DNA of 12,892 nucleotides from Methanosarcinales archaeon (GTDB taxonomy: Archaea > Halobacteriota > Syntropharchaeia > Alkanophagales > Methanospirareceae): the NCBI GenBank assembly GCA_030621945.1, contig JAUXGS010000007.1, positions 1 to 12,892 on the forward strand, given 5' to 3'. The notes beneath the pieces were generated by a model that was not told the DNA's origin, ran no database searches, and worked only from the letters and a program-made list of their open reading frames with translations. This document shows positions 1 to 5,463 of this stretch, piece by piece; positions within the stretch are counted from its first letter, which is position 1; each line of letters starts with the position of its first letter. Position numbers and translations under genes: made by a program.

Positions 1-266
1 AAGAAAGGGAATACGAACTGTTGGAATTTATGGATGAGAATGAGGGGCTGAGTATTCGTCAGATCTCAAAAAAACTTGGATGGGATCAAAAGTTGGTGAG
101 TTATTACGTGTCAAGCTTGGAAAAGAAGGGCCTGGTTAGGATGATAGGGGAAATAGAAAACAACAAGTTGCAAAAGAAGATTTTTGTAAACAAGGAAGTA
201 GGAATCAGAGACATGCTGAACATGGATGAGATTGATCCAAGGGTGTTAAAAGAGTTTAATATTTAA
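1..266 (+). CDS. Winged-helix DNA-binding protein, C-terminal part (5' end outside window)
   Basis: The reading frame is open from the first bases of the window, so the N-terminus and start codon are not seen; 87 residues are visible. A TTG at 21 is the first possible start inside the window, but codons for EREYEL precede it in frame without a stop. The visible part reads as a winged helix-turn-helix: a helix ending in LLEFMDENEG, then SIRQISKKLGWDQKLVSYYV (recognition helix region) and SLEKKGLVRM (start of the wing). This resembles MarR, ArsR or Lrp-type regulators and the wHTH tails of some archaeal membrane proteins. The last 25 residues are acidic and probably a short tail. The role is presumably transcriptional regulation; the target is unknown. 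A 99-base gap with its own TATA-like element separates it from the next gene, so an operon is not implied. Confidence 0.75.
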   Translation, partial: EREYELLEFMDENEGLSIRQISKKLGWDQKLVSYYVSSLEKKGLVRMIGEIENNKLQKKIFVNKEVGIRDMLNMDEIDPRVLKEFNI

Positions 267-310
267 CCGGGAGCAGTATTTGCTGTTATTGGATTGTTCT
301 AATTGCATAC

Positions 311-354
311 ACAATTAAATAAAAAGGTGTAACACAGTAAAGAATTACAGGAGG
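311..354 (+). promoter_or_regulatory. Putative TATA box and Shine-Dalgarno site for the CooT-like gene
   Basis: An A/T-rich element, AATTAAATAAAAAGG, begins at 312 and looks like an archaeal TATA box. It would place the transcription start near 343. A strong Shine-Dalgarno sequence AGGAGG lies at 349-354, eleven bases before the ATG at 366. The SD is clear by eye; the promoter is inferred. Confidence 0.45.
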
Positions 355-365
355 AAAAACTCAAA

Positions 366-554
366 ATGTGCGAATCGAGTGTGTTCATAGAGAAAGAAGG
401 GAACAGGGAATTACTGATGGAGGATGTAGTGCGTGTAGACATTGACGGTGAGGAGATAAAACTCACCGGGATATTAGGTGAGACACAAGCCACAAAAGGG
501 CAGGTAAAGGAAATAAACCTGATGAATCATACAATTTTGATAGAAATCCTTTGA
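366..554 (+). CDS. CooT-like small nickel-binding (formerly 'predicted RNA-binding') protein
   Basis: This is a 62-residue protein starting MCES. The Cys directly after Met, the segment MEDVVRVDIDGEEIKLTGIL and the ending VKEINLMNHTILIE match the CooT family as I recall it. CooT of Rhodospirillum is a small dimeric protein that binds Ni(II) through Cys2 during maturation of Ni-CO dehydrogenase. Archaeal homologues were earlier annotated as RNA-binding. The ATG has a perfect AGGAGG ribosome binding site upstream. The next gene follows after 25 bases on the same strand, so the two may be co-transcribed. No CO dehydrogenase or hydrogenase gene is in the window, so the nickel client cannot be named. 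Family assignment is from remembered pattern; nickel binding is inferred from Cys2. Confidence 0.75.
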   Translation: MCESSVFIEKEGNRELLMEDVVRVDIDGEEIKLTGILGETQATKGQVKEINLMNHTILIEIL

Positions 555-579
555 TAAAACTTTCTTTTGAGAGGGGTTT

Positions 580-1251
580 ATGATGCGCCTCGTTATAGAT
601 GATGCGGTACGGGAAAAATTTGAGATAAACGTTGGCATTGCGGAGATACGAGGAGTAAGGCAGAAAGAAAGCAGTGAAATAAGCAAAGCGATAACAGAAG
701 TTGAAGAAGCAGCGAAAAGCAAATATAATATTGACGAGGTCAAGGACATAAGAACAATCAGACTGCAACGCGACTTCTTCTGGCGAATGGGTGTTGATCC
801 AACGAAAGTCAGACCGGCGTCCGAGGCATTGCTGAGACGAATTTTGCTGAACAAAGGGTTGCCACGGGTGTCGCCCATTGTGGACGCTTACAATCTCGCA
901 TCAGTGGAGACACTGCTTACCTTCAGCGCTTTTGATATGAAGCGAATAGCCCCGCCGTTATCAGTAAGGTTTTCGAGAGCGGGTGAAGAAGTGGTGTTGA
1001 TAGGGAATAGGAGAAAGGAATTAACTGGAAAAGAGATTGTTCTGACCGATTCAGCAAAGATATTGTGCGTATATGTGCACGGAGACGTGGATGAGACGAA
1101 GGTAATGGATTCTACGACGGACGTGCTTTTAGTTACTTATGGCATCCCCGGAATGTCTCATGAAGAGCTCAAAGAAGGTGCGCTCGTAGCGTCGAAATAC
1201 ATAAAGAAGTTCGCAGGTGGAGAAATTGTGCGGGAAGAGGTATATGTGTGA
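580..1251 (+). CDS. Stand-alone B3/B4 domain protein (PheT editing-domain-like)
   Basis: The 223-residue protein resembles the free-standing B3/B4 family (COG3382 type), related to the B3/B4 region of the phenylalanyl-tRNA synthetase beta chain, where mischarged Tyr-tRNA(Phe) is edited. Telling stretches are TIRLQRDFFWRMGVDPTKVR, RPASEALLRRILLNKGLPRV, VDAYNLASVETLLTFSAFD and the late VLLVTYGIPGMSHEELKEGA. No synthetase core or anticodon-binding domain is attached. The likely role is a trans-acting aminoacyl-tRNA or amino-acid-binding function; the actual substrate is not known. A GAGGGG Shine-Dalgarno site (571-576) precedes two consecutive ATGs at 580 and 583. Either could be used; 583 has the slightly better spacing. 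It lies 25 bases after the CooT-like gene, suggesting a two-gene transcript. Confidence 0.8.
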   Translation: MMRLVIDDAVREKFEINVGIAEIRGVRQKESSEISKAITEVEEAAKSKYNIDEVKDIRTIRLQRDFFWRMGVDPTKVRPASEALLRRILLNKGLPRVSPIVDAYNLASVETLLTFSAFDMKRIAPPLSVRFSRAGEEVVLIGNRRKELTGKEIVLTDSAKILCVYVHGDVDETKVMDSTTDVLLVTYGIPGMSHEELKEGALVASKYIKKFAGGEIVREEVYV

Positions 1252-1307
1252 GATAGAGCGACAGATTTTCGGTACTCTGGCTTGGTGTTCAAGCAATAAT
1301 AGAATTT

Positions 1308-1352
1308 GAAAAGCTTTTGCGTCATACTTAGCAAAACCGAAAAGCTTTTCGG
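1308..1352. repeat. Twin AAAAGCTTTT palindromes, 31 bp apart
   Basis: GAAAAGCTTTT occurs at 1308-1318 and again at 1339-1349. The second copy lies inside a perfect 16-bp palindrome, CCGAAAAGCTTTTCGG (1337-1352). Each copy is followed after six bases by TACTTA (1325-1330 and 1356-1361), so the repeat unit is longer than the palindrome alone. A spacing of 31 bp is about three helical turns, which would put two dimeric regulators on the same face of the DNA. The pair sits just upstream of a TATA-like element and the receiver-domain remnant, so an operator function is possible. No T-tract follows, which argues against a terminator. Confidence 0.55.
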
Positions 1353-1356
1353 CCCC

Positions 1357-1367
1357 TACTTATAACG
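1357..1367 (+). promoter_or_regulatory. Possible TATA box upstream of the receiver-domain remnant
   Basis: ACTTATAACG contains CTTATAA, a reasonable archaeal TATA core. It lies immediately after the second palindrome and would give a start site near 1388, about 50 bases before the ATG of the receiver remnant at 1436. Assigned by position and composition only. Confidence 0.3.
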
Positions 1368-1435
1368 TTGCTTTACGAACTATTGAAGAGACTATTAGTA
1401 ATGAATTGGTATATGTGTGTGGGGATTAAGAGTAG

Positions 1436-1612
1436 ATGCGCGAAGAGCAAAATGGGATAAAGGTACTGCATGTAGATGATGAGCCGGATTTCCTCGCGTT
1501 GACAAAAGCGCTTTTGGAGCGTGAAAATGAGGAGTTTAGTGTTGATACCGCAACCTCGGCTGGAGAGGGAGAAGAAGATTACAGAGAAGTTTCTGGGAAC
1601 GATCACCCGTGA
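1436..1612 (+). pseudogene. Truncated response-regulator receiver (REC) domain
   Basis: An ATG at 1436 opens a 58-codon frame whose first part, IKVLHVDDEPDFLALTKALL, is the beta-1/acidic-pair/alpha-1 segment of a CheY-like receiver domain. The DD pair after VLHV is the metal-binding acidic site. The match continues to SVDTATSAGEG (beta-2 region) and then stops. The usual next segments are absent: the phospho-accepting Asp (D-x-x-MPxMDG), the Thr/Ser and the conserved Lys. The frame closes at TGA (1610-1612). Beyond that TGA the same frame stays open for another 67 codons to 1816 with coding-like but unrecognised sequence. I read this as a regulator gene broken by a deletion or rearrangement after about residue 45. 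It cannot be a working phosphoreceiver. A short functional REC-like peptide is much less likely. Confidence 0.6.
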
Positions 1613-1863
1613 TGGGTTGATAGAATCCAAGAAAGAGCGAGCGATGAAAAGCCTGAACAATATCGCAGTCAAGGTGTTTTGAGCACCGAAGTTCCTTTTA
1701 GACGCGACGAGAACATTAAAGAGCGATTCAATGAGATATATCCAGATAAATGGAAAGAACACCGTGCATGGCTGAAGGCATCACAGATCACATTTGGACC
1801 TGGAAGGAAATGTTGATGTTCAAGGCAGGTCATGAAGTTTAGGACATTACCCAAATTTCATTC

Positions 1864-1891
1864 GGGCGTGGTGCGGACGGGGCTGGGGCGG
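1864..1891 (+). other. G-rich patch
   Basis: A 28-base stretch contains runs GGG, GG, GG, GGGG, GGGG and GG, in a window that is otherwise moderately A/T-rich. It could form a two-tier G-quadruplex or be part of a structured RNA. No function can be assigned from sequence. Confidence 0.3.
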
Positions 1892-1913
1892 CAATTAAAA
1901 AATGCGAAGTATC

Positions 1914-1924
1914 AATTTAAGTAC
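1914..1924 (+). promoter_or_regulatory. Putative TATA box for a leaderless NUDIX-purQ transcript
   Basis: AATTTAAGTAC is a fair archaeal TATA box. Its centre is about 27 bases before the ATG at 1946, which puts the start site at or within a few bases of the start codon. No Shine-Dalgarno sequence precedes that ATG; the upstream bases CCACCTC are C-rich. Both facts fit a leaderless mRNA. Inferred from spacing. Confidence 0.45.
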
Positions 1925-1945
1925 TTTCCACCTCAATAACTCCCT

Positions 1946-2452
1946 ATGACTGGGGAGATAACAATCGAGAGTAAGCAACTGTACAAAGGAAAAGTTGTTC
2001 AGCTACGGCTCGATACCGTTTCATTATCTGATGGAAGGACAAAAATGCGTGAAATTCTCGTTCATCCTGGTGCAGCAGCTATTGTTCCGTTGATGAACGA
2101 AAAGCTCTTGTTAGTGGAGCAATACAGAGCAGCAGTTGGACGTAAAACGTTAGAGATACCCGCAGGCACCCTTGAAGAAGGCGAATCGCCAGAGGAATGC
2201 GCCAAGCGGGAACTAATCGAAGAGACCGGTTTTTACGCTTCAAAATGGGATACCCTGACCGCATATTATCCTTCTCTTGGTTATAGTAGCGAGATAATTC
2301 ACATCTTCAAAGCAAGTGGTCTGAAGAGAGTTTCTGGTGCTGAAGCCGAACTGCCGATACAATATATGGCGTTAAATGAGGTACAGGCAAAGATAAAAAC
2401 GGGCGAGATAATGGATAGTAAAACGATAATCGGGGTGTTAATGGTTATATGA
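1946..2452 (+). CDS. NUDIX hydrolase, ADP-ribose pyrophosphatase type
   Basis: The 168-residue protein carries a complete NUDIX box (G-x5-E-x7-REUxEExGU) at about residues 74-96: GTLEEGE, then RELIEETGF. The residues that bind Mg2+ (R88, E89, E92, E93) are all present. EIPAGT just before the box and YYPSLGYSSE about 13 residues after it are typical of ADP-ribose pyrophosphatases, which split ADP-ribose to AMP and ribose 5-phosphate. The exact substrate is not proven. Its stop codon overlaps the purQ start (ATGA), so the two genes are translationally coupled. AMP and ribose 5-phosphate both feed nucleotide metabolism, which would make the pairing with purQ sensible, but this link is inference. 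Confidence 0.9.
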   Translation: MTGEITIESKQLYKGKVVQLRLDTVSLSDGRTKMREILVHPGAAAIVPLMNEKLLLVEQYRAAVGRKTLEIPAGTLEEGESPEECAKRELIEETGFYASKWDTLTAYYPSLGYSSEIIHIFKASGLKRVSGAEAELPIQYMALNEVQAKIKTGEIMDSKTIIGVLMVI

Positions 2453-3324
2453 ATTCAAATATAAAGATATGTATATTACGGATAGAAGGTACGAATTGCG
2501 AATACGAAACGTTTCTCTCTTTTACGCGACTGGGTGCATCGGCGGAGATTGTGCACCTGAAGCAATTGGTCGGAGCAGTGAAAGAGCGTGAACGAAGGAA
2601 CTTAAAGGATTACGACGCGTTAGTGATACCCGGTGGCTTTTCTTCTGGCGATTATATACGGGCGGGTGCGATACTGGCTGCGCGAATAAACGGGGCGGTA
2701 GGAGAAGAAATCGCGGCTTTTATGAGAAACGGGAAGCTTATATTGGGGATCTGCAATGGCTTCCAGGTGTTAGTTGAGATGGGTTTGCTTCCAGGATTTT
2801 GTGCTCATGACGAAATGGGGTTGCAGCAGGCTGCCTTGACAACGAACGATTCCGCTCGCTTTGAATGTCGCCCCACACTTATAAAGCACGAAAACAATGG
2901 AAACTGTGTCTTCACACAGGGAATAGAAAAAGGTTGCATCCTGAAGATGCCATGCGCGCATGCAGAGGGGAAGTTCTTCATTGACGAGAAAAAGAGGGAG
3001 GAATACTTACAACGTCTGGAGGAAAATGACCAGATAGTCTTTCGCTATGTTGATCCAGAGGGAAATTATGCATCCTACCCGTGGAATCCCAATGGATCCC
3101 TCTATAATATTGCTGGGATATGTAACCCCGAAGGGACGATATTAGGATTAATGCCGCATCCAGAAAGAGCGTTCTATGCTTTCATGGACTCTGAATGGTC
3201 AAGAAGAGCTAAAAGCGTGATAACGGAGAGAGAAAAAGAAAAAACAAAAGGAGATGCATACGGTGACGGGAAAAAGATATTTGAAGCCGTTTTGAATTAC
3301 CTTCGCAGCAGAGTAGATGAGTAA
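2449..3324 (+). CDS. purQ: Phosphoribosylformylglycinamidine synthase subunit PurQ (glutaminase)
   Basis: PurQ is the class I glutamine amidotransferase subunit of FGAM synthase. It releases ammonia from glutamine for PurL in step four of purine biosynthesis. The 291-residue protein shows the family signs: an N-terminal ICILRIEGTNCEYE, VIPGGFSSGDYIRAGAI (about 59-75), the nucleophile elbow GICNGFQ with Cys102, and the His/Glu of the triad in PHPER (H237, E239). It is longer than the roughly 225-residue bacterial small-type PurQ, with extra sequence around residues 180-215 and a charged C-terminal helix. The start ATG overlaps the NUDIX stop by four bases. PurS and PurL are not in this window. 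Confidence 0.93.
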   Translation: MNSNIKICILRIEGTNCEYETFLSFTRLGASAEIVHLKQLVGAVKERERRNLKDYDALVIPGGFSSGDYIRAGAILAARINGAVGEEIAAFMRNGKLILGICNGFQVLVEMGLLPGFCAHDEMGLQQAALTTNDSARFECRPTLIKHENNGNCVFTQGIEKGCILKMPCAHAEGKFFIDEKKREEYLQRLEENDQIVFRYVDPEGNYASYPWNPNGSLYNIAGICNPEGTILGLMPHPERAFYAFMDSEWSRRAKSVITEREKEKTKGDAYGDGKKIFEAVLNYLRSRVDE

Positions 3325-3345
3325 GGCTTTTATGTCAGTATTTTC

Positions 3346-3384
3346 TTTATATAAATCGAAAGAAAAGAAGGAGCGTGAGCAGAA
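3346..3384 (+). promoter_or_regulatory. TATA box and ribosome binding site of the eS1 gene
   Basis: TTTATATAAA (3346-3355) is a strong TATA box and would start transcription near 3375. AGGAGCGTGA (3369-3378) resembles the archaeal SD consensus AGGAGGTGA and ends six bases before a CTG codon at 3385. No ATG, GTG or TTG is in frame at a suitable distance. The site therefore supports initiation at CTG. Confidence 0.55.
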
Positions 3385-3966
3385 CTGGCGAAGAAAAGAT
3401 TGAAGGATAAGTGGAAAGCGAAAGAATGGTACACGGTATTAGCACCGAAGATGTTTGGTGATGTAAAAGCCGGGGATACGGTAACCGACGATCCATCCAA
3501 GTTAATAGGGAGAAGGGTAGAGATGACGGTAGATGAACTCACCGGCAGGCTGATAAAGAATTCGAATTTGAAATTATTGCTTGAAATACATGAGGTTGAC
3601 CATACTAACGCTTATACACGGTTCATAGGGCATAAAGTGGATGGCGATTATCTCCGAAGTTTAGCGCGGAAGCGGAGTTCGAAGGTAGACTCAAATATCG
3701 AGGTCGTGACAAAGGATGGAGAGAATCTACGTGTAAAATCGTCCTGTTTTACACTAAAAAAGGCAAGTGAAGCGCAGATAAGGCAGATACGAAAGTTAAT
3801 GGAAGATGTAATCAGAAGTAGAGCGGGTAGTTTAGAGTTCAATAAATATCTGCAGGAAATAATACTTGGGAAACTGTCGTCGGACATATATAAGGTTACA
3901 AAGAAGATATATCCCGTGCGGAGGGTGGAGATAACTAAGACTGAACGAAATCTCCCTCCAGCATAA
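3385..3966 (+). CDS. rps1e: 30S ribosomal protein eS1 (S3Ae), probable CTG start
   Basis: The product is the archaeal/eukaryotic small-subunit protein eS1 (S3Ae). Diagnostic stretches are DKWKAKEWYTVLAPKMFGD, DDPSKLIGRRVEMTVDELTG, FIGHKVDGDYLRSLARKRSS and IYPVRRVEITKTE. Archaeal members usually begin MAKK followed by DKWK. Here the codons CTG-GCG-AAG-AAA-AGA-TTG would give exactly MAKKRL if CTG is read as the start. The frame is closed by TGA at 3376-3378, and the only other candidate is TTG at 3400, which would remove the conserved MAKK and lacks a well-placed SD. I therefore place the start at 3385, giving 193 residues. The gene has its own TATA box and lies 30 bases before the RNase gene, with which it may share a transcript. 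Confidence 0.93.
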   Translation: MAKKRLKDKWKAKEWYTVLAPKMFGDVKAGDTVTDDPSKLIGRRVEMTVDELTGRLIKNSNLKLLLEIHEVDHTNAYTRFIGHKVDGDYLRSLARKRSSKVDSNIEVVTKDGENLRVKSSCFTLKKASEAQIRQIRKLMEDVIRSRAGSLEFNKYLQEIILGKLSSDIYKVTKKIYPVRRVEITKTERNLPPA

Positions 3967-3996
3967 GGTAGGGATGAACAGTAATAAATAATAGAA

Positions 3997-5262
3997 ATGA
4001 AAATAAAATTTCTCGGTGGCTGTAATGAGGTAGGACGTTCTGCAGTATTGGTGGATGATAAAACTATCATTGATTATGGCATGAGGCCGTCAAACCCTCC
4101 CGAAATACCTTTACGTAGTGAAAGTATTTCGCCAAACTCCGTGATTGTATCACATGCGCATCTCGACCATTCTGGCATGGTTCCGAGTTTAATGAACCGA
4201 GCTAAGCCGCCTGAGGTGTATATGACTCCTGTGACAAGGGATTTGACCAGGCTTTTGGGAAGAGATACGATAAAAGTAGGGAGAGATCAGGGGTTCGTTT
4301 TTTTCGGGGAAGAAGACATCATGAAATTGGATGAGTATACTCATACAGTAGCCTATGGTGAGCGACACACCTTAAACGGTTCAGACTATGAGCTTGAATT
4401 GCATAATGCAGGACACATACCGGGTAGTTCATCGGTGCATCTAAGAAAAGAGAGTGAGGATATAAGCCTGCTTTACACGGGGGACATAAAAACGGGTCCG
4501 ACTCGTTTAATGGAAAGCGCATCACCCGCTGATTTCCCGGCATCTGACATTTTGTTTATAGAAAGCACCTATTATGGCAGGGATCATAGGAATAGGAAGG
4601 AATTGGAGCGTGAGTTTATAGACTCTATCAAAGAAACTTTAAATTCCGGAGGTAATGCTATTGTGCCGTGCTTTGCCGTGGGTAGGACACAGGAGGTAGT
4701 GATGATTCTGCATTCGTATGGACTTACGCCTTATGTGGATGGTATGGGTCTGAGCGTTTTCAGTATCTTTAAGAATCATCCTTCGTCCTTAAAAGATGCG
4801 GATGCGCTAAATAATGCTTTTGGTGATGCGCAGTTTGTAAACTCGAAGAGGCGTAAGAAAGCCATTTCTGAACCTTCCGTAATTGTCACTACTGCGGGAA
4901 TGCTTAACGGTGGACCTGTGCTGTATTATCTGAAGAAGATACACGAAGACCCAAAGAGCAAAGTACTGCTCACGGGATATCAAATAGAGGGCACAAACGG
5001 GCGAATGTTGGTAGAGGAAGGATGTGTGGAAGCTGATGGGGCGGTAGTGAAGGTGAATGCAGGTGTTGAGTACTACGACTTCTCTGCTCACGCCGGTGAT
5101 TCCGAATTGAAGAAGATAGTATCACGATTTTGCAGAAATGGCACGGAAGTCGTATTTATGGTTCATGGTGACCGCACGGGAGAATTCGCAGCATGGACAA
5201 GGGATAAATTCGGGTGCGAAGCAATAGCGCCGAATAATGGAGAAGAGTTTATAATAGAGTAA
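3997..5262 (+). CDS. Beta-CASP metallo-beta-lactamase RNase, aCPSF2 type
   Basis: This 421-residue protein has the metallo-beta-lactamase and beta-CASP domain arrangement of archaeal RNases related to CPSF73. Zinc-ligand motifs are visible: HAHLDHSG (residues 53-60), HNAGHIPGSSS with His140, and YTGDIK with Asp163. Beta-CASP motifs follow: FIESTYYG (A, Glu189), FSAHAG (B, His365) and MVHGD (C, His390). There is no N-terminal KH pair, which excludes the transcription-terminating aCPSF1. The length and the start KIKFLGGCNEVGRSAVLVDD fit aCPSF2; aRNase J is the main alternative. The likely role is RNA processing or decay in the cytoplasm. All catalytic residues are present. It sits between eS1 and a tRNA gene, a translation-linked context. 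Confidence 0.88.
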   Translation: MKIKFLGGCNEVGRSAVLVDDKTIIDYGMRPSNPPEIPLRSESISPNSVIVSHAHLDHSGMVPSLMNRAKPPEVYMTPVTRDLTRLLGRDTIKVGRDQGFVFFGEEDIMKLDEYTHTVAYGERHTLNGSDYELELHNAGHIPGSSSVHLRKESEDISLLYTGDIKTGPTRLMESASPADFPASDILFIESTYYGRDHRNRKELEREFIDSIKETLNSGGNAIVPCFAVGRTQEVVMILHSYGLTPYVDGMGLSVFSIFKNHPSSLKDADALNNAFGDAQFVNSKRRKKAISEPSVIVTTAGMLNGGPVLYYLKKIHEDPKSKVLLTGYQIEGTNGRMLVEEGCVEADGAVVKVNAGVEYYDFSAHAGDSELKKIVSRFCRNGTEVVFMVHGDRTGEFAAWTRDKFGCEAIAPNNGEEFIIE

Positions 5263-5295
5263 CGTAGAATAAAACAGAATAGAAAAAGAAAAAAT

Positions 5296-5450
5296 GCGCC
5301 GGTAGTGTAGCCTGGTATCACATAGGCTTGCCAACCAACTAACCTTTCTTTCTTCGAAGAAAGAAACGTTGACGAAAGAAAGAACTTTTAGAATAAAAAG
5401 GAAGGAAGGGCAAAAAGCCTATAACCCGGGTCCAAATCCCGGTCGGCGCA
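5296..5450 (+). tRNA. tRNA-Gly(GCC), interrupted by an intron
   Basis: The 5' half (5296-5333) and 3' half (5416-5450) fold into a 73-nt cloverleaf. The acceptor stem GCGCCGG pairs with TCGGCGC (5443-5449; one G-T pair) and A5450 is the discriminator. The D stem GTG pairs with CAC, with G18G19 in the loop. The anticodon stem TAGGC pairs with GCCTA (5417-5421). The T stem CCGGG (5426-5430) pairs with CCCGG. The anticodon GCC (5330-5332) reads glycine codons GGC and GGU. CCA is not encoded. The intron lies after A37, the canonical archaeal site. It follows the RNase gene by 33 bases without an obvious promoter. Confidence 0.93.
5334..5415 (+). other. 82-nt tRNA-Gly intron with bulge-helix-bulge splice sites
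   Basis: Removal of 5334-5415 restores a normal anticodon loop TTGCCAA. The splice sites fit a bulge-helix-bulge recognised by the archaeal splicing endonuclease. TTGC (5328-5331) pairs with GCAA (5410-5413) as a 4-bp central helix. The 5' bulge is C5332-A5333-A5334 (cut after A5333) and the 3' bulge is A5414-A5416 (cut before A5416). Beyond the 5' bulge, CCAACTAACC (5335-5344) faces GGAAGGAAGG (5400-5409), so 2-bp helices alternate with AA/AA internal loops. The centre holds a perfect 22-nt palindrome (5345-5366) and a further copy of GAAAGAAAG (5374-5382). Confidence 0.8.
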
Positions 5451-5463
5451 TTATTTATATCAT

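Larger units (their letters stand above)
1252..1945. other. 694-base stretch without an intact gene
   Basis: This is the largest gap in the window. From left to right it holds: the stop-proximal trailer of the B3/B4 gene; two AAAAGCTTTT palindromes (1309-1350); a TATA-like CTTATAA; a truncated receiver-domain ORF (1436-1612); about 200 bases that stay open in two frames, with coding-like but unrecognised peptide fragments; a G-rich patch (1864-1891); and a likely promoter for the NUDIX gene. The pattern suggests a decayed or deleted gene rather than clean intergenic DNA. A long minus-strand ORF across 1373-1762 has hydrophobic, low-complexity content and looks like an antisense artefact. Confidence 0.6.

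Noticed and set aside
1337..1352. CCGAAAAGCTTTTCGG as a transcription terminator of the B3/B4 gene
   Set aside because: No T-tract follows, and a second copy of the core 31 bp upstream with a shared flanking TACTTA fits an operator better.
1373..1762. 129-codon minus-strand ORF in the gene-poor stretch
   Set aside because: Hydrophobic and aromatic low-complexity content, no SD, and it lies opposite the recognisable receiver-domain remnant. It looks like an antisense artefact.
1436..1816. Selenocysteine or readthrough at the TGA (1610)
   Set aside because: The surrounding product is not a known selenoprotein, the receiver domain is already truncated before the TGA, and archaeal Sec use is limited to a few methanogen orders. 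I did not see a convincing SECIS-like hairpin.
5345..5384. GAAAGAAA units as a CRISPR-like or microsatellite array
   Set aside because: They lie inside the tRNA-Gly intron, are too short and too few, and have no spacers.
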